Notes: generated by a model from the sequence alone, not told the origin. 64,000 bases of DNA from Candidatus Cloacimonadota bacterium (GCA_019454875.1 JACFNL010000003.1:23971-87970), one strand, 5' to 3'; numbered from the stretch's first letter, positions 1 to 10,398 are shown. Numbers and translations are program-made.

Positions 1-435
1 GTTTAGATAAAATGATTCAAAAAGGCTCATGCCCAGGGTGAAAAATGTATCCCACCAAGGTCTGTTTTTACGAAGACCCTTGATAAAATTTTGATCTGGA
101 TTTTCTGAGCTTTCCAAAAGATTCAAAGCCGTAATCACATCCCCTGGATCAGTCTGCATGTCGGCATGAGTCCATGCCAGATACTCTGCTTTGGATTCCC
201 TAAGCCCTGACAAAACTCCATATCCATAACCTTGATTTTTATGGACTGTCACTACCCTCAGGAATTGATGTTTTTTTGCCAGAGAGTCAAGAACCTGTTC
301 TGAATCATCCGTAGAGCCATTGTTCACCAGGATCAGTTCTACATCGGGCCGCTTCACTACCTCAGAAAATCGTGAAACAATCAGGGGGAGATTTTTTTCC
401 TCATTATAACAGGGGACAACTATGGAACATTTCAT
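1..435 (-). CDS. Family 2 glycosyltransferase, partial (3' end beyond window)
   Basis: The reading frame opens with ATG at 435 on the minus strand and runs to base 1 without a stop, giving 145 residues of a longer protein. The start reads MKCSIVVPCYNEE, the usual opening of GT-A fold family 2 enzymes. It is followed by VNNGSTDDS (nucleotide binding) and a DMQTD acidic motif that would hold the metal and sugar nucleotide. This spacing resembles dolichol-phosphate-mannose synthase-like transferases that load a sugar onto a lipid carrier at the inner membrane. The C-terminal part is missing, so membrane segments cannot be judged. It is the last visible gene of the carbohydrate operon and overlaps the preceding nucleotidyltransferase by 32 bases, suggesting translational coupling. 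The donor sugar is unknown. Confidence 0.85.
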   Translation of the reverse strand, partial: MKCSIVVPCYNEEKNLPLIVSRFSEVVKRPDVELILVNNGSTDDSEQVLDSLAKKHQFLRVVTVHKNQGYGYGVLSGLRESKAEYLAWTHADMQTDPGDVITALNLLESSENPDQNFIKGLRKNRPWWDTFFTLGMSLFESFYLN

Positions 436-1993
436 AGGGATGCCACTCCACCTTGCTAAAGAACTTCTGCCAGTACAAAAATGAGTTTAACTCATCCGGG
501 GTTCCAAAACACAGGTATTCAAAAACCTCAAAAGCGACCACACAAAAACCCTGTTCAAGTAACACCTCAATCAGACTGTCTACATAAAACTCATTGTTCA
601 CACGAAGCTGTTTTTCTAAAAGGATCCTGTAGCCTTCCTGAAATACCTTGGGATTTTTAAACCAGAACGAGCCCACCATAAGCAAATCATTTTCTGGATT
701 CAGATTCAGGGGTTTTTTGACTCTGACTTTTTTTACCCTTCCATTTTCATCTGCTTCCAGCCAGCCATAAGCTTTAGGGTTTTTATTGGCCGGGGGATGA
801 TTTTTAAATGAAAACACCACACAATCCAGATCCGGCCTTTGCATCAGCTCCTGAAAACCCGCAGAATCCCAGAGAAGAGCCGTATCACAGGCACCAATCA
901 GGATCGGTTTATCCACATCACACAAATCCACACCTAAGGCACAGGTACTTGCCTGACCCTCAGTTGACTTACTCAGGGATAAAACTTGGGATTTGGGCCA
1001 GTTCAAGCTGAGATATTCTCCAAACTTCTGCTCTTTAAGCAACTCATCTCTAACAATAAATACCTGATTCTCACATTGAGGCAAGGAATAAACTGCCTGA
1101 GCCACCATAGGCTTTTGACTGACTGGAATCAGCGGTTTAGGAAGATTATAAAACTGTTGAGAAAACCTGCTCCCTGCACCAGCCATAGGCATAATCAGTG
1201 TGTGAGGATAGATTTCCTTTGAGAATCTTTTCACTGCGAGTCTTTGAAACATCTTTGAATAATAAAGATATTCTTTTAAATCTTCTGGTGTACCCCACTG
1301 AAGCATGTGCTCAATCTCAAACAGTGATACTTTAAGTCCATCCTCTACCATCAGGTTAAACACCATACTCACATAATATTCACCTGCTGTCTGAATGCCT
1401 CTTTCCATCAACTGTAAAAAATAGTGCTTGAGAATGGTCCCTGTTCTGAAATAATAGGTTCCATCCGAGGCAAACTCCTGCATCCTTTGGTCTGTAAACG
1501 GCTGTTTCTCGCGAATTTCAATGAGATCCCCCTCAGATTCGCGACAAAATGCATAATTGGTTGTACCAAGCATATGTGGGTGAAATCCCCTGTATCCAGA
1601 AATTGCCCCATCACTTCTCCGTGTACGGATTTGTCTTAAAAACTCATGATAGTCCCATAGTTTGGCAAAGTCACAATAACTAACTATCACTTCCTGTGTA
1701 TCTGAAATTGCATCAAATGCCCTGGATACTGCGTATACTGGGCCTAGTTTATGGGGGGCTACACTGACAATGAGAGCCTCGGGGGCAAGGTCTTCTAAAA
1801 CTGAACGCATGTCTGTCGTTTTTAGATGCTCTTCATTGCAGATAAAGATCAGATTGGTTTCCCCGGGAAAACAATCAAGAACATAGGCGATCATTTCCCG
1901 GCCTTCAACAGAAATTAGGGGTTTGGGAACCTTATATCCTGCATCAAGAAATCTTTGCCCAACCCCAGACATAGGAATGACAACCTGCATCAT
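404..1993 (-). CDS. Tandem two-domain sugar-phosphate nucleotidyltransferase
   Basis: This 529-residue protein is an internal duplication of a nucleotidyltransferase fold. Copy one (about 4-250) begins VVIPMSGVGQRF and has VPKPL. Copy two (about 265-520) begins LIMPMAGAGSRF and has LPKPL. Both are the G-x-G-x-R-F...P-K-P-L signature that binds NTP and sugar phosphate. Each copy has a central aspartate before LWD (YCDFAKLWD, CDTALLWD) and each ends with a similar GTP-(E/D)-(D/E)-L...YL/FLY...K-(M/F)-F segment. Single-domain relatives (glucose-1-phosphate thymidylyl- or cytidylyltransferase type) have about 240-300 residues, so this is a fusion of two apparently intact units. It starts within the ATGA overlap with the upstream aldolase gene. 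It probably makes one or two activated sugars for the operon's glycosyltransferases; the substrates are unknown. Confidence 0.85.
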   Translation of the reverse strand: MMQVVIPMSGVGQRFLDAGYKVPKPLISVEGREMIAYVLDCFPGETNLIFICNEEHLKTTDMRSVLEDLAPEALIVSVAPHKLGPVYAVSRAFDAISDTQEVIVSYCDFAKLWDYHEFLRQIRTRRSDGAISGYRGFHPHMLGTTNYAFCRESEGDLIEIREKQPFTDQRMQEFASDGTYYFRTGTILKHYFLQLMERGIQTAGEYYVSMVFNLMVEDGLKVSLFEIEHMLQWGTPEDLKEYLYYSKMFQRLAVKRFSKEIYPHTLIMPMAGAGSRFSQQFYNLPKPLIPVSQKPMVAQAVYSLPQCENQVFIVRDELLKEQKFGEYLSLNWPKSQVLSLSKSTEGQASTCALGVDLCDVDKPILIGACDTALLWDSAGFQELMQRPDLDCVVFSFKNHPPANKNPKAYGWLEADENGRVKKVRVKKPLNLNPENDLLMVGSFWFKNPKVFQEGYRILLEKQLRVNNEFYVDSLIEVLLEQGFCVVAFEVFEYLCFGTPDELNSFLYWQKFFSKVEWHPYEMFHSCPLL

Positions 1994-3093
1994 TTATCCC
2001 CAAGGTTTCTGCGATATTTTTCTGATTCCCAATTGGACAAAAACTCAATCTCCTTTGGGCTTAAAACCATTAAGCCCTCGTGTGAAATCAGGGAGGCCGA
2101 TTCAGAAGGCTGATTTTTTGATCTCTTAAGACTTCGAGCCCCTAATATACAGAAACAGAAAAACCTAAGCACATCTTCAATTTCTTTGGCCTTCTTTGCG
2201 TTTTGACCCACAATAAACAAGTTGTCCTCACATATAAGAATTCTTGGATCAAGGCCGTAGTCCAGCCTGAAATCCAAAAGATCCTGTTTTAAGCGGTTCA
2301 ATGAGGATTTTAAGGGTTTGGGACCACAATACACTAAAATATCCGGACTAAAAGGCGGAAAATACAGAAGATTGGGAGAGGATTGAAACACTCCTAAAAT
2401 CAGGGAATCTGTGATTGGGCTGACAAACACTGGATTTTCAAAACAGGCATAAATCTGGGATACAAGCCCCAATACCTTAATATCAAACCTTGAAAAAGGT
2501 ATCTCAAATTTTAAGAGGGGCAACAGTTTAGAATCAAGATCATGCCCCATCTCCAAAACCGAATCTACATCAGGACCAGAAAAAATGACCCCATGATTCT
2601 GAAGAAAAACCAGGGTTTTCTGATCGTTTCTATCTTTGAGACCATCAATGAGAGCTAAACCAAGATCCTTACCTGGAGTGCAATATTTAAGAAACAGTGC
2701 ATCTGGAAACAGAGGTTTTAATATGTTTTCATAATCGGGATGCATAAGAATGGAACATACAAACGCCGGGTGTATGTGTAATGTGACTTTTTGCATCTGT
2801 ACATGAAGAAATGTTTCAATGGATGGTCTCTCAGAGCCCTTGTGCAGAGATTTTTGCGTAGCTGATGCAAGATCTTTAAAATGTAAAAACTCTTCCCAGA
2901 AAACCGCTAAACTTAATCTGGCAATCCCACGATCTGGGCTTAACTCAGCAAGGGTTCGACCACTGGCCTTGATCAACAGGCAATCTCCATCCTTAACAGA
3001 GGTGTTGCCTCCACCGGCCTGTACCCAGTCCGGTCGCATGCCTGCGATCCGAGAAAGGCGAATCAGCTCAGACTCACAGGCTGACAAGTTCAT
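1990..3093 (-). CDS. Class II aldolase/adducin-family protein
   Basis: The protein has 367 residues from ATG 3093, chosen because GGGGAGG lies just upstream; a longer reading to 3195 would run far into the preceding gene. The N-terminal half carries GGGNTSVK and ASGRTLAEL, typical of the zinc-dependent class II aldolase/epimerase fold. LHIHPAFV and LQNHGVIF follow, where metal-binding histidines sit in this family. Length and C-terminal shape resemble the aldolase half of bifunctional rhamnulose-phosphate aldolase/dehydrogenase proteins rather than the short 200-residue fuculose aldolases, but no dehydrogenase domain follows. It overlaps the membrane/kinase fusion gene by 20 bases and the nucleotidyltransferase by 4. 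A role in making or rearranging a sugar phosphate for the same glycan is plausible; the substrate cannot be read from sequence. Confidence 0.75.
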   Translation of the reverse strand: MNLSACESELIRLSRIAGMRPDWVQAGGGNTSVKDGDCLLIKASGRTLAELSPDRGIARLSLAVFWEEFLHFKDLASATQKSLHKGSERPSIETFLHVQMQKVTLHIHPAFVCSILMHPDYENILKPLFPDALFLKYCTPGKDLGLALIDGLKDRNDQKTLVFLQNHGVIFSGPDVDSVLEMGHDLDSKLLPLLKFEIPFSRFDIKVLGLVSQIYACFENPVFVSPITDSLILGVFQSSPNLLYFPPFSPDILVYCGPKPLKSSLNRLKQDLLDFRLDYGLDPRILICEDNLFIVGQNAKKAKEIEDVLRFFCFCILGARSLKRSKNQPSESASLISHEGLMVLSPKEIEFLSNWESEKYRRNLGDK

Positions 3094-5119
3094 CCTCCCC
3101 AGATAAAATGCCCTTGGTTTTTTCCGACATAAGAAACAGTAAAATGAGCTGCACCATACCCCTATGACCCTCCTCAAACTGTACCTTATCCTCAAGCATA
3201 TCTTCCAGATTCAAAATCAGCATTCCCGCTATTGCCATCAGCTGAACACGGTTCATCTGTGCATAAAATATAAATTCCTGATTCTGAAGATCAGAAGAAT
3301 AATCCCAGGAATAGGCAAGACCCTGCTCTTGTAAACACTGGCGCAGAATCTCAGTGTTTACACTGGCCCCAAAACCAAGTTTTAAACCAAGATTGGAAAA
3401 CTTCTCCTGATTTTCACCATCCTCACAGGGAAAATAAGAGATGATAAGATCTGCATAATTTTTCTGGGGCTTGATATACTTTAAGGCATCTTCTTCACGG
3501 GCCTGAATCTGAGTTAATACCTTTGTTTCAGAATATCCCCGCTTTAAGGTATCCCGAAGAATTTTCCAGTGACGGCGCAGGCTCTCTTCCGTATCCAGAT
3601 AAATCTTCAAATCAAGTATTTTGCGCATTTTAGGAAGATAAAAAGGGTGTAGTCCACTCAAAACAATATACTCTGCTGCTTCAACTTTTCTGGATTCAGT
3701 AAGTTTCCCTTCCAGATGATCATAATCATTTCTGTGAATGGCCCTACCCCGTTTGAGGCTTAATATATCCTCCATCTGTCTGTGCAGATGATTGGCCCTT
3801 GGATTGAGGTGAGTCATACTGTTCCAGGAGTCATGCGCACGGTCCCAGCGATGATCCGCATCCCCTTCCAGATCAAGAAGCCTTAAACCAAACAGGGATT
3901 TTAAATCCTTGAGCAGGGTGGACTTGCCCACAGCTGAATCCCCACCAATTCCAATGGCAACCCCGAGGCTTCTTCGTCTGTACACCAGATTGGAGCGAAC
4001 CCCCAAACCATAATGAGCCAGAATCACAAGAACCAGCGAGGTCCATAGAAGTGTGAAGCCCAAATCAGTAAAAATTCCCTGATTGAGGATAGAAGGCAGC
4101 TGTGTTCCCAAAAAATTCAAAGGTGAAACCGTAAAGGGATGACAGAGCACAAAATACAAAAGATAGGAAAAAACCAGGGTCAGATACAAAAACACTCTTC
4201 CTGGTTTTTCATATAATATCTGTACAAAAAAAACGGACACAAAAGGCAGTGACCAGACATACCATCCAGGCATTGGCGGCACACAAAGAACAAATACAGA
4301 AAATAGAAGACCCGCAAAGGAAAAAAAGAGATCCCGATTGATTTTTTCATAGGCCAGAAAACGAAGATAAATCACCAGGCAGACCATGGGGGCCACAAAT
4401 ACGGTTCTGTTACCAACCGGAAGATAAAAAGCAAACAGAAGGCTCTGTTCAGGACTGGCAAACACCGTTTTGTAAAATGCTTCGGAACCAAAGGGAAGGA
4501 TTCCTATATAAAATATAAGTAGCGGTAATGTCAGCATCAACCCCATTTCCCAATACAGGTTTTTTTTCCAGAGCCAGATCAGAATCAGGGGTAAAAGTGC
4601 CAACACATGGGTTTTGCATAAAAGGGCCAGGGAAAATCCCAGTGCTGCCAATACAATCTGCCTTTTCATCAGCTGCAAAGCACTAAAAAATAAAAAAGCC
4701 GTGGGCACAAGATCAAGCTGAGAATGCATGTATACGGCATACAAAAGAATGGGAGAGGCAAAATATACCCAAAGGATCAGATTTTTTCTGGAAGAATAAA
4801 GTCGCATCAGCATCAGGCAAATAGAGAGATCTGCCAAAAGCGATGGAACCTTAAAAGCTAGCCTGAATAACCAGTCCGGAGGCTCAGACACAAAAAGTTT
4901 TACAAACCAGAGAGGAAAAGCATGGATCAGAAGCATCCCCGGAGGATAGGGAAAAGCCGCCATATCAAGAGAGGTGCGATAGCTATCCCATGGATTGGTA
5001 CCAGATACCAGATAGTGTTTTACAAAGGGTAGAAACAAGAGATCCAGCCAGTCCGAGCTGAAGACCAGCATCAAAAAAATTTTAATGCCAATAATCAGGC
5101 AGAGCCAGTACGAAACCAC
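3074..5119 (-). CDS. Polytopic membrane glycosyltransferase-like protein fused to uridine kinase-like domain
   Basis: This 681-residue protein has two unlike halves. Residues 1-375 hold about ten hydrophobic helices and an AAFPYPPG loop. That arrangement recalls GT-C glycosyltransferases that use lipid-linked sugars. From about residue 385 comes a soluble P-loop domain, [11 protein letters not shown] (about 391-401), followed by [12 protein letters not shown] and a long helical segment. This looks like the uridine kinase/phosphoribulokinase fold. I know of no standard family joining these halves. The first three codons of the gene overlap the epimerase gene (25 bases) and its end overlaps the aldolase start. 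One reading is that the kinase phosphorylates a sugar or lipid precursor beside the membrane where the transferase half acts. The fusion is seen directly; the chemistry is inferred. Confidence 0.7.
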   Translation of the reverse strand: MVSYWLCLIIGIKIFLMLVFSSDWLDLLFLPFVKHYLVSGTNPWDSYRTSLDMAAFPYPPGMLLIHAFPLWFVKLFVSEPPDWLFRLAFKVPSLLADLSICLMLMRLYSSRKNLILWVYFASPILLYAVYMHSQLDLVPTAFLFFSALQLMKRQIVLAALGFSLALLCKTHVLALLPLILIWLWKKNLYWEMGLMLTLPLLIFYIGILPFGSEAFYKTVFASPEQSLLFAFYLPVGNRTVFVAPMVCLVIYLRFLAYEKINRDLFFSFAGLLFSVFVLCVPPMPGWYVWSLPFVSVFFVQILYEKPGRVFLYLTLVFSYLLYFVLCHPFTVSPLNFLGTQLPSILNQGIFTDLGFTLLWTSLVLVILAHYGLGVRSNLVYRRRSLGVAIGIGGDSAVGKSTLLKDLKSLFGLRLLDLEGDADHRWDRAHDSWNSMTHLNPRANHLHRQMEDILSLKRGRAIHRNDYDHLEGKLTESRKVEAAEYIVLSGLHPFYLPKMRKILDLKIYLDTEESLRRHWKILRDTLKRGYSETKVLTQIQAREEDALKYIKPQKNYADLIISYFPCEDGENQEKFSNLGLKLGFGASVNTEILRQCLQEQGLAYSWDYSSDLQNQEFIFYAQMNRVQLMAIAGMLILNLEDMLEDKVQFEEGHRGMVQLILLFLMSEKTKGILSGEDELVSL

Positions 5120-6036
5120 TGAACAGACCTTTGTAATCCCTCTTCCAGTCCCACTTCAGGTGTCCAGCCCAGTACGGTTTGGGCCAGTGTGATGTCTGGT
5201 TTTCTCTGTCTTGGATCATCGGTGGGCAAAGGACAGGACACCATCCCCGAGCAGGATTCGGTAATTTTTATGATCTCCTGGGCAATATCACGGATGGTCA
5301 CTTCCTCGGGGTTTCCAAGATTCACCGGTCCGGTAAAACCAGTAGCAGAATCCATCATCAGAACCAAAGCCTCGATCAGATCGGAAACATAACAGAAGGA
5401 ACGGGTTTGCATACCGTCTCCATATAGGGTGATATCTCTATTATGCAATGCCTGATTGATAAAATTGCTGATAACCCTTCCATCTTCAATATCCATTCGC
5501 GGGCCGTAAGTATTAAAGATCCTGACTACTTTAATATCCACTCCGTACTGACGGAAATAATCAAAAAACAAGGTCTCCGCACAGCGTTTCCCCTCGTCAT
5601 AACAGGAACGGGGACCAATGGGGTTCACATGGCCCCAGTAATTTTCGGTCTGGGGATGAATCTCAGGATCTCCATACACTTCAGAGGTCGAGGCCTGCAA
5701 AATACGGGCCCCTGTATTCAGGGCCAGATCCAGCATATTGATGGCCCCCTGAATGTTGGTGCGAATCGTCTTGACCGGATCCTGCTGATAATGGACAGGA
5801 GATGCAGGACAGGCCAGATTGTATATCTGATCTACTTCAAGAAGTATCGGCACGGTTACATCATGGCGAATCAGCTCAAAATAAGGGTTGGATAACAAAT
5901 GGCGAATATTGGCCCGAGTCCCTGTGTAATAGTTGTCCAGACAAATGACATCATGTCCTAGGCTCAGAAGTTTCTCACAGAGATGAGACCCTAAAAATCC
6001 AGCTCCACCAGTTACCAGAACCCGTTTTCTACGCAT
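5095..6036 (-). CDS. UDP-glucuronate decarboxylase-like NAD-dependent epimerase
   Basis: The 313-residue protein is a short-chain sugar-nucleotide enzyme. It has the Rossmann motif GGAGFLG (10-16), the acid LDNYYTG after strand two, a [11 protein letters not shown] catalytic Ser/Thr segment, and the Tyr-x3-Lys pair at Y146 and K150. [25 protein letters not shown] and [10 protein letters not shown] are the wording of UDP-glucuronate decarboxylases (UDP-xylose synthases), and the length matches. These enzymes turn UDP-glucuronate into UDP-xylose in the cytoplasm, using bound NAD. An AAGGAT ribosome binding site lies about six bases before the ATG, inside the end of the upstream amidohydrolase gene. 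It is the most securely assigned gene of the operon and suggests that a pentose or its 4-keto precursor enters the product. Confidence 0.9.
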   Translation of the reverse strand: MRRKRVLVTGGAGFLGSHLCEKLLSLGHDVICLDNYYTGTRANIRHLLSNPYFELIRHDVTVPILLEVDQIYNLACPASPVHYQQDPVKTIRTNIQGAINMLDLALNTGARILQASTSEVYGDPEIHPQTENYWGHVNPIGPRSCYDEGKRCAETLFFDYFRQYGVDIKVVRIFNTYGPRMDIEDGRVISNFINQALHNRDITLYGDGMQTRSFCYVSDLIEALVLMMDSATGFTGPVNLGNPEEVTIRDIAQEIIKITESCSGMVSCPLPTDDPRQRKPDITLAQTVLGWTPEVGLEEGLQRSVQWFRTGSA

Positions 6037-6039
6037 TCA

Positions 6040-7188
6040 CTATCCTTCTTTTCTCATGGCTCTTTTTTCTATCAATCGACAGAAAATTTCCGTTCCTGCC
6101 ATAAGAACTGACTCATCAAAATTAAATTTTGGATTATGATGGGCCGCGTAGGTAAGGTGGGTACCTCCCGAACCAAGCAAAAAATAACATCCAGGCACTC
6201 TCTCAAGGAAATAGGACATATCCTCACCGCCCATACCCATGATTTCAGGCAGAATATGACCTTCTCCCAAAACATCGGTTACAGCTTCCGCAACCAGGCC
6301 GGTACATTCCGAGTCGTTATATATGGCTGGATACCCTGATTTTAATTCAAAATCAATTTTGCACTCATATTCCATTTCCATGGCCATAATCTTCTGGGAC
6401 AGCCGTTTTAATATGAACTGCCTGTCTTCTCTCGACAGGGAGCGCATTGTACCTTCCATAGTGCAGGTATCTGCGATCACATTAAATCTCTCCCCGGAAT
6501 GAATGGTAGAGAAAGTCAAAACATTGGCATGCATGGCGTTAATTTCTCTTGTCAGAATCAGTTGAGATTCCAGAATCAGACGAGCCGCAATTACAATCGG
6601 TTCCACACACAGATAGGGACGGGCTGCATGTCCTCCCCGGCCATAAATTTTTAGGGAAAACTCATCAATAAATGCCGAAAATATTCCGGGAGCCAGTCCA
6701 ATTTTTCGTGAAGGCAAACGGTTGCACAAATGTAAACCATAAGCCTCCCCTACTTCGGGATTGCTCAAAACCCCTTCATCCACCATGACCTTTGCCCCTC
6801 CACCTTGTTCTTCAGCCGGCTGAAATACAAATTTTAAGGGACGAGCCAGACGGTGTAGATTTTGATAGGCCCATACAATCGCTCCAAAGACCATGGCAGT
6901 ATGCCCATCATGGCCACAGGCATGCATCACACCTTTATTTTTGGATGCAAAGGCCAGATTGGTTTCTTCCTGAATGGGCAAGGCGTCAATGTCGGCTCGA
7001 AACATGATGGCTTTTCCCGGCAGTTCTTCACCAAGGGTCAGGACCAGTCCCGTACCAGCACAGACTTTAGGGCTAAGACCCAATTCTTTCAGGCGGGAAA
7101 ACAGATAGGTCTGAGTTTCCTTTTCCTGGAAGCTCAATTCGGCAAGGCGATGTAAATCTCTTCTGAGCTGAATCAGTAATGATTCCAT
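6040..7188 (-). CDS. M20-family amidohydrolase (N-acyl amino acid/hippurate hydrolase type)
   Basis: The 382-residue protein matches the M20D amidohydrolase family in length and motifs: RADIDALP (64-71), HACGHDGH (89-96) with metal-binding Cys and His, QPAEEQGGG (123-131) with the catalytic glutamates, and a late AHHNP histidine. These cytosolic two-metal enzymes remove acyl or aromatic acyl groups from amino acids, or open related amides. The gene stands first in the minus-strand carbohydrate operon, three bases before the epimerase gene. Its ATG is only 29 bases from the start of the divergent gene, so the promoters must overlap or lie inside the coding sequences. The ribosome binding site is weak. 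Its place beside sugar genes may mean amide or acyl trimming of a precursor, or may be chance. Confidence 0.88.
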   Translation of the reverse strand: MESLLIQLRRDLHRLAELSFQEKETQTYLFSRLKELGLSPKVCAGTGLVLTLGEELPGKAIMFRADIDALPIQEETNLAFASKNKGVMHACGHDGHTAMVFGAIVWAYQNLHRLARPLKFVFQPAEEQGGGAKVMVDEGVLSNPEVGEAYGLHLCNRLPSRKIGLAPGIFSAFIDEFSLKIYGRGGHAARPYLCVEPIVIAARLILESQLILTREINAMHANVLTFSTIHSGERFNVIADTCTMEGTMRSLSREDRQFILKRLSQKIMAMEMEYECKIDFELKSGYPAIYNDSECTGLVAEAVTDVLGEGHILPEIMGMGGEDMSYFLERVPGCYFLLGSGGTHLTYAAHHNPKFNFDESVLMAGTEIFCRLIEKRAMRKEG

Positions 7189-7217
7189 GTGGGCATTCTA
7201 ACATATACAATAGGCTC

Positions 7218-8963
7218 ATGTTGGGCTCAACCCTATTTATCCTCTTACTAATGATTGCATTAGGGATTCAATCCCTCTTTCTTTCTTCTGCCTACACTGT
7301 GCTAAACCCAAGCCTTAGTCCTGCCTGTGAAATGTGGTTTGTACAGGATAAAACCCAGATCCGCCTGGAGATTCGGGTAACTCCCCACCCCGAAGCCTCC
7401 GCTCTTGAGCTGATTCGTCCTTCTGAGATGGTCTCAGAACCAATCAAGGGATTAACCCTTATATCTGATGACAGAACCTTGCAGTGCCTTCTGCCTATCA
7501 TCAATGAATCCGCTAAACAAAGACCTCCCCGCTTAAATCGGCCCTACCGTTTTTTTATTGCTCCTGAATGTCGCAATCTTCCCCTGAGTCTTTCCTGGAT
7601 TTCTCATCACCCGGAGGTAGATGTACCCTTGAGATTTCAGTTAAGCTCCATAGTTCAATCCCAGAAACACTTTTTGGGTGAGGCTCTTTTGCCGCCTTCC
7701 GTTGGCCCAGCCAGAAAAATTATCTGCCGCCGCCCAGTATTTGATCACCTCTCACCTCTTTGCTCCGGTCTTGATTCCAGAGGTTCACAGGTACCTGTAA
7801 CCGGATTGGAATATCTGTTCTTACAACCTGCTTTTGAAACCTCCCTACCCTCCCAGTCTGGCTTACACAATGATGTCCCTTACCTTCTCTATCCCAAGGC
7901 ACCCTCCAGGCGGCCTGTATTTTTTGGGGATCTACATGTACATACGGCCTTTAGTGATGCCAGAATTCCCGTAAACCCTGATCAGGCCCTAAAATATGCC
8001 CGCTTTACCTCACTTCTGGATTTTGCAGCCATTACCGATCATGCGGAAAATGTGTTCCGTGAGCCTTTGACTGAAAGAGAAATTGCCCTGACCCATCACG
8101 CCATCATGGAGCACACAATCCCTTTGGAATTCAGTGCTTTTTTTGGATTTGAATGGACCTCTACCTGGAACAATCCAGATAGTGCTTTTGGGCATAGAAA
8201 TGTGATCTATCCTGATTTAAACCCCAATGTCTTTTCCTCGGATCAATACCCCGATTTAAGCGAGATGTACCAGGCCTGCAAAGACTGCATCGGGATTGTT
8301 CATCATCCCATGATGATATGGGGTGGATATTCTTTTAAAAGTCCTGTGATTTCAGGATTCGAGGGCCCTGTGGAAGTATTTTCCACCCACGGAAACTTTG
8401 AAAAGCATCTCCCCTCCCATAGCCCCTGGTTTCGTAAAGACTCTTCGGTTCAGGAAGGATTAAAGCGGGGATGGAAAATGCGGCTTATGGCCTCATCAGA
8501 TACCCACTTTGGCCATCCTGGCCTGGTGCGCTTCCCTGAGCTTTCGCTTCACGATCTGGATGGGGGGGGAGTTATTGGAGTGTTTGCCCCAAAAAACACG
8601 AAAGAAAATATTTATGCGGCGATTCAGAAGGGCACATTTTATGGCACTACCGGCCCGCAAATCCTGCTCCTTCCCAGTGATTCGGAAAGCTTGAGCCAGA
8701 TTTTCCCTCTTGAGGTTCATGGCACAGCCCCCATTGCCTCACTGCATCTGGTGGAAATTTATCCTCAGGGTCTTTACGAACAGACTATCCTTTTAAATCA
8801 GAATACCCCTCTGGATCTGATCCAGGTGCTACATCAGCATGACAAAAAAACCATTTCTCTGTTAGCCAATATGAGACCCTGCACGGATTGTCTGGGCTAC
8901 TACACAAAAATTGTTCAGGAAGATGGACATATGGCATACATAGGCCCAGTCTGGATAAATTAG
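7218..8963 (+). CDS. Exported or membrane-anchored PHP-type (DUF3604-like) metal-dependent hydrolase
   Basis: From ATG 7218 the protein has 581 residues. It opens with one strongly hydrophobic stretch ([16 protein letters not shown]), a signal anchor or signal peptide. About 220 residues of unassigned beta-rich sequence follow. A PHP-type domain starts near residue 237 with [11 protein letters not shown], then ITDHAEN, GFEWTS, VHHPMM and [10 protein letters not shown], which supply the clustered histidines and aspartates of this metal-binding barrel. The end ([10 protein letters not shown]) is typical of DUF3604 proteins. The substrate is unknown; relatives are probably phosphoesterases or amidase-like. 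An in-frame upstream start at 7179 would overlap the divergent amidohydrolase and is less likely. It is transcribed alone, ahead of ahcY. Confidence 0.75.
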   Translation: MLGSTLFILLLMIALGIQSLFLSSAYTVLNPSLSPACEMWFVQDKTQIRLEIRVTPHPEASALELIRPSEMVSEPIKGLTLISDDRTLQCLLPIINESAKQRPPRLNRPYRFFIAPECRNLPLSLSWISHHPEVDVPLRFQLSSIVQSQKHFLGEALLPPSVGPARKIICRRPVFDHLSPLCSGLDSRGSQVPVTGLEYLFLQPAFETSLPSQSGLHNDVPYLLYPKAPSRRPVFFGDLHVHTAFSDARIPVNPDQALKYARFTSLLDFAAITDHAENVFREPLTEREIALTHHAIMEHTIPLEFSAFFGFEWTSTWNNPDSAFGHRNVIYPDLNPNVFSSDQYPDLSEMYQACKDCIGIVHHPMMIWGGYSFKSPVISGFEGPVEVFSTHGNFEKHLPSHSPWFRKDSSVQEGLKRGWKMRLMASSDTHFGHPGLVRFPELSLHDLDGGGVIGVFAPKNTKENIYAAIQKGTFYGTTGPQILLLPSDSESLSQIFPLEVHGTAPIASLHLVEIYPQGLYEQTILLNQNTPLDLIQVLHQHDKKTISLLANMRPCTDCLGYYTKIVQEDGHMAYIGPVWIN

Positions 8964-8994
8964 GAACATTGAAAAAAAAACTGGATCACAGTAC

Positions 8995-9036
8995 TTGACA
9001 GAATCTATACTGGGGGTCTTATTCATTTTAACGAGG
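8995..9036 (+). promoter_or_regulatory. Candidate ahcY promoter and ribosome binding site
   Basis: The 79-base gap before ahcY contains TTGACA (8995-9000) and TATACT (9006-9011), but the two are only five bases apart and cannot work as one sigma-70 pair. Either the TATACT box works with a poor -35 near 8982, or TTGACA works with a weak -10 near 9020. A GAGG ribosome binding site (9033-9036) sits six bases before ATG 9043. No room exists for an SAH riboswitch. Confidence 0.4.
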
Positions 9037-9042
9037 TGTTTC

Positions 9043-10398
9043 ATGCAACAAACAAAACCCGCTGTAAGCTCAGGGGCCGTATGGGGTGAAGGCCTGAGTG
9101 GCTTTACCGACTATAAAGTAAAAGATATCAGTCTTGCCGAATGGGGCCGCAAGGAAATCCAGCTCGCAGAACAGGAAATGCCTGGTCTGATGGCTCTTCG
9201 TGAGCAATACGGAAAGACCAAGCCTTTGAAGGGTGCCAATATCATTGGCTGTATCCATATGACCATTCAGACAGCCGTTCTGATTGAAACCCTGACCGAA
9301 TTAGGGGCCACTGTACGCTGGTCTTCCTGCAATATTTATTCTACCCAGGACCATGCCGCTGCTGCTATTGCTGCCCGTGGAATTCCTGTGTTTGCCTGGA
9401 AAGGCGAAACTCTGGAAGAATATGACTGGTGTATTGAGCAGACCCTGTTATGGCCAGACGGGACAGTACCTAACATGATTCTTGATGATGGGGGCGATGC
9501 CACAATCATGATTCATGAAAAATTCAAGCATCTTCTGCCTAACATCAAAGGCATCACAGAAGAAACTACAACCGGGGTTCACCGCCTCTATGAAATGCAC
9601 AAGGCCGGAACCTTAAAAATTCCTGCTATCAATGTAAATGACTCCGTGACCAAATCCAAGTTTGACAACCTGTACGGTTGCCGCGAATCCCTGGCTGATG
9701 GTATCAAACGGGCCACTGACATCATGATGGCTGGCAAGGTCTGTGTTGTAGCCGGATACGGTGATGTGGGCAAGGGTAGTGCTGATGCTTTAAGAGGTCT
9801 TGGAGCAAGAGTTATTGTTACTGAGATTGACCCAATCATCGCTTTACAGGCTGCCATGGAAGGTTATCAGGTTCTGACCATGGATGAGGCTGCTCCTCTG
9901 GCTGACATTATTGTTACCGCCACTGGCTGCTGCGATGTAGTCACCAAGGATCACTTTCTGCAAATGAAGAACAATGCAATTTTATGTAACATTGGTCACT
10001 TCGACTCAGAAATTCAAATGTCATGGCTTGAGAACAACCCTGAAGTTCGTTGTGAAAACATCAAACCACAGGTTGATCTGTACCACCTGCCTAACGGTCG
10101 TTCCATGATCGTTTTAGCCAAGGGTCGTTTAGTGAACCTTGGATGTGCCACCGGACACCCCTCCTTTGTCATGTCCTGCTCCTTTACAAATCAGGTACTA
10201 GCCCAAATTGAACTGTTCACCAAAACCGAACAGTATCCAGTTGGTGTTTATGTACTGCCTAAACATCTGGATGAAAGAGTTGCAGCACTGCATCTTGATA
10301 AACTAGGTGTAAAGTTAACCAAACTTACCGATGCCCAGTCGTCTTATCTAGGCATTAACAAAGAAGGTCCATTTAAACCAGAACACTATCGTTATTAA
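9043..10398 (+). CDS. ahcY: S-adenosylhomocysteine hydrolase
   Basis: This 451-residue NAD-dependent enzyme splits S-adenosylhomocysteine into adenosine and homocysteine, keeping methylation reactions going. The match runs the full length. Seen are [32 protein letters not shown] (substrate site), [21 protein letters not shown], the NAD-binding [20 protein letters not shown] and the C-terminal [11 protein letters not shown]...PEHYRY. The start at 9043 follows a GAGG box; an in-frame extension upstream lacks one. It is a single-gene unit closed by a strong terminator, and forms the left chromosomal neighbour of the island. Confidence 0.97.
   Translation: MQQTKPAVSSGAVWGEGLSGFTDYKVKDISLAEWGRKEIQLAEQEMPGLMALREQYGKTKPLKGANIIGCIHMTIQTAVLIETLTELGATVRWSSCNIYSTQDHAAAAIAARGIPVFAWKGETLEEYDWCIEQTLLWPDGTVPNMILDDGGDATIMIHEKFKHLLPNIKGITEETTTGVHRLYEMHKAGTLKIPAINVNDSVTKSKFDNLYGCRESLADGIKRATDIMMAGKVCVVAGYGDVGKGSADALRGLGARVIVTEIDPIIALQAAMEGYQVLTMDEAAPLADIIVTATGCCDVVTKDHFLQMKNNAILCNIGHFDSEIQMSWLENNPEVRCENIKPQVDLYHLPNGRSMIVLAKGRLVNLGCATGHPSFVMSCSFTNQVLAQIELFTKTEQYPVGVYVLPKHLDERVAALHLDKLGVKLTKLTDAQSSYLGINKEGPFKPEHYRY

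Noticed and set aside
3094..3195. Longer N-terminus for the class II aldolase
   Set aside because: It would lie within the kinase-fusion gene, has no ribosome binding site, and adds a stretch foreign to the family.
5443..5895. A 150-codon open frame on the plus strand inside the epimerase gene
   Set aside because: It lies fully inside a well-recognised gene on the other strand and shows no protein-like features.
8964..9042. SAH riboswitch upstream of ahcY
   Set aside because: Only 79 bases separate the genes and I see no paired structure of that class; promoter-like boxes occupy the space.
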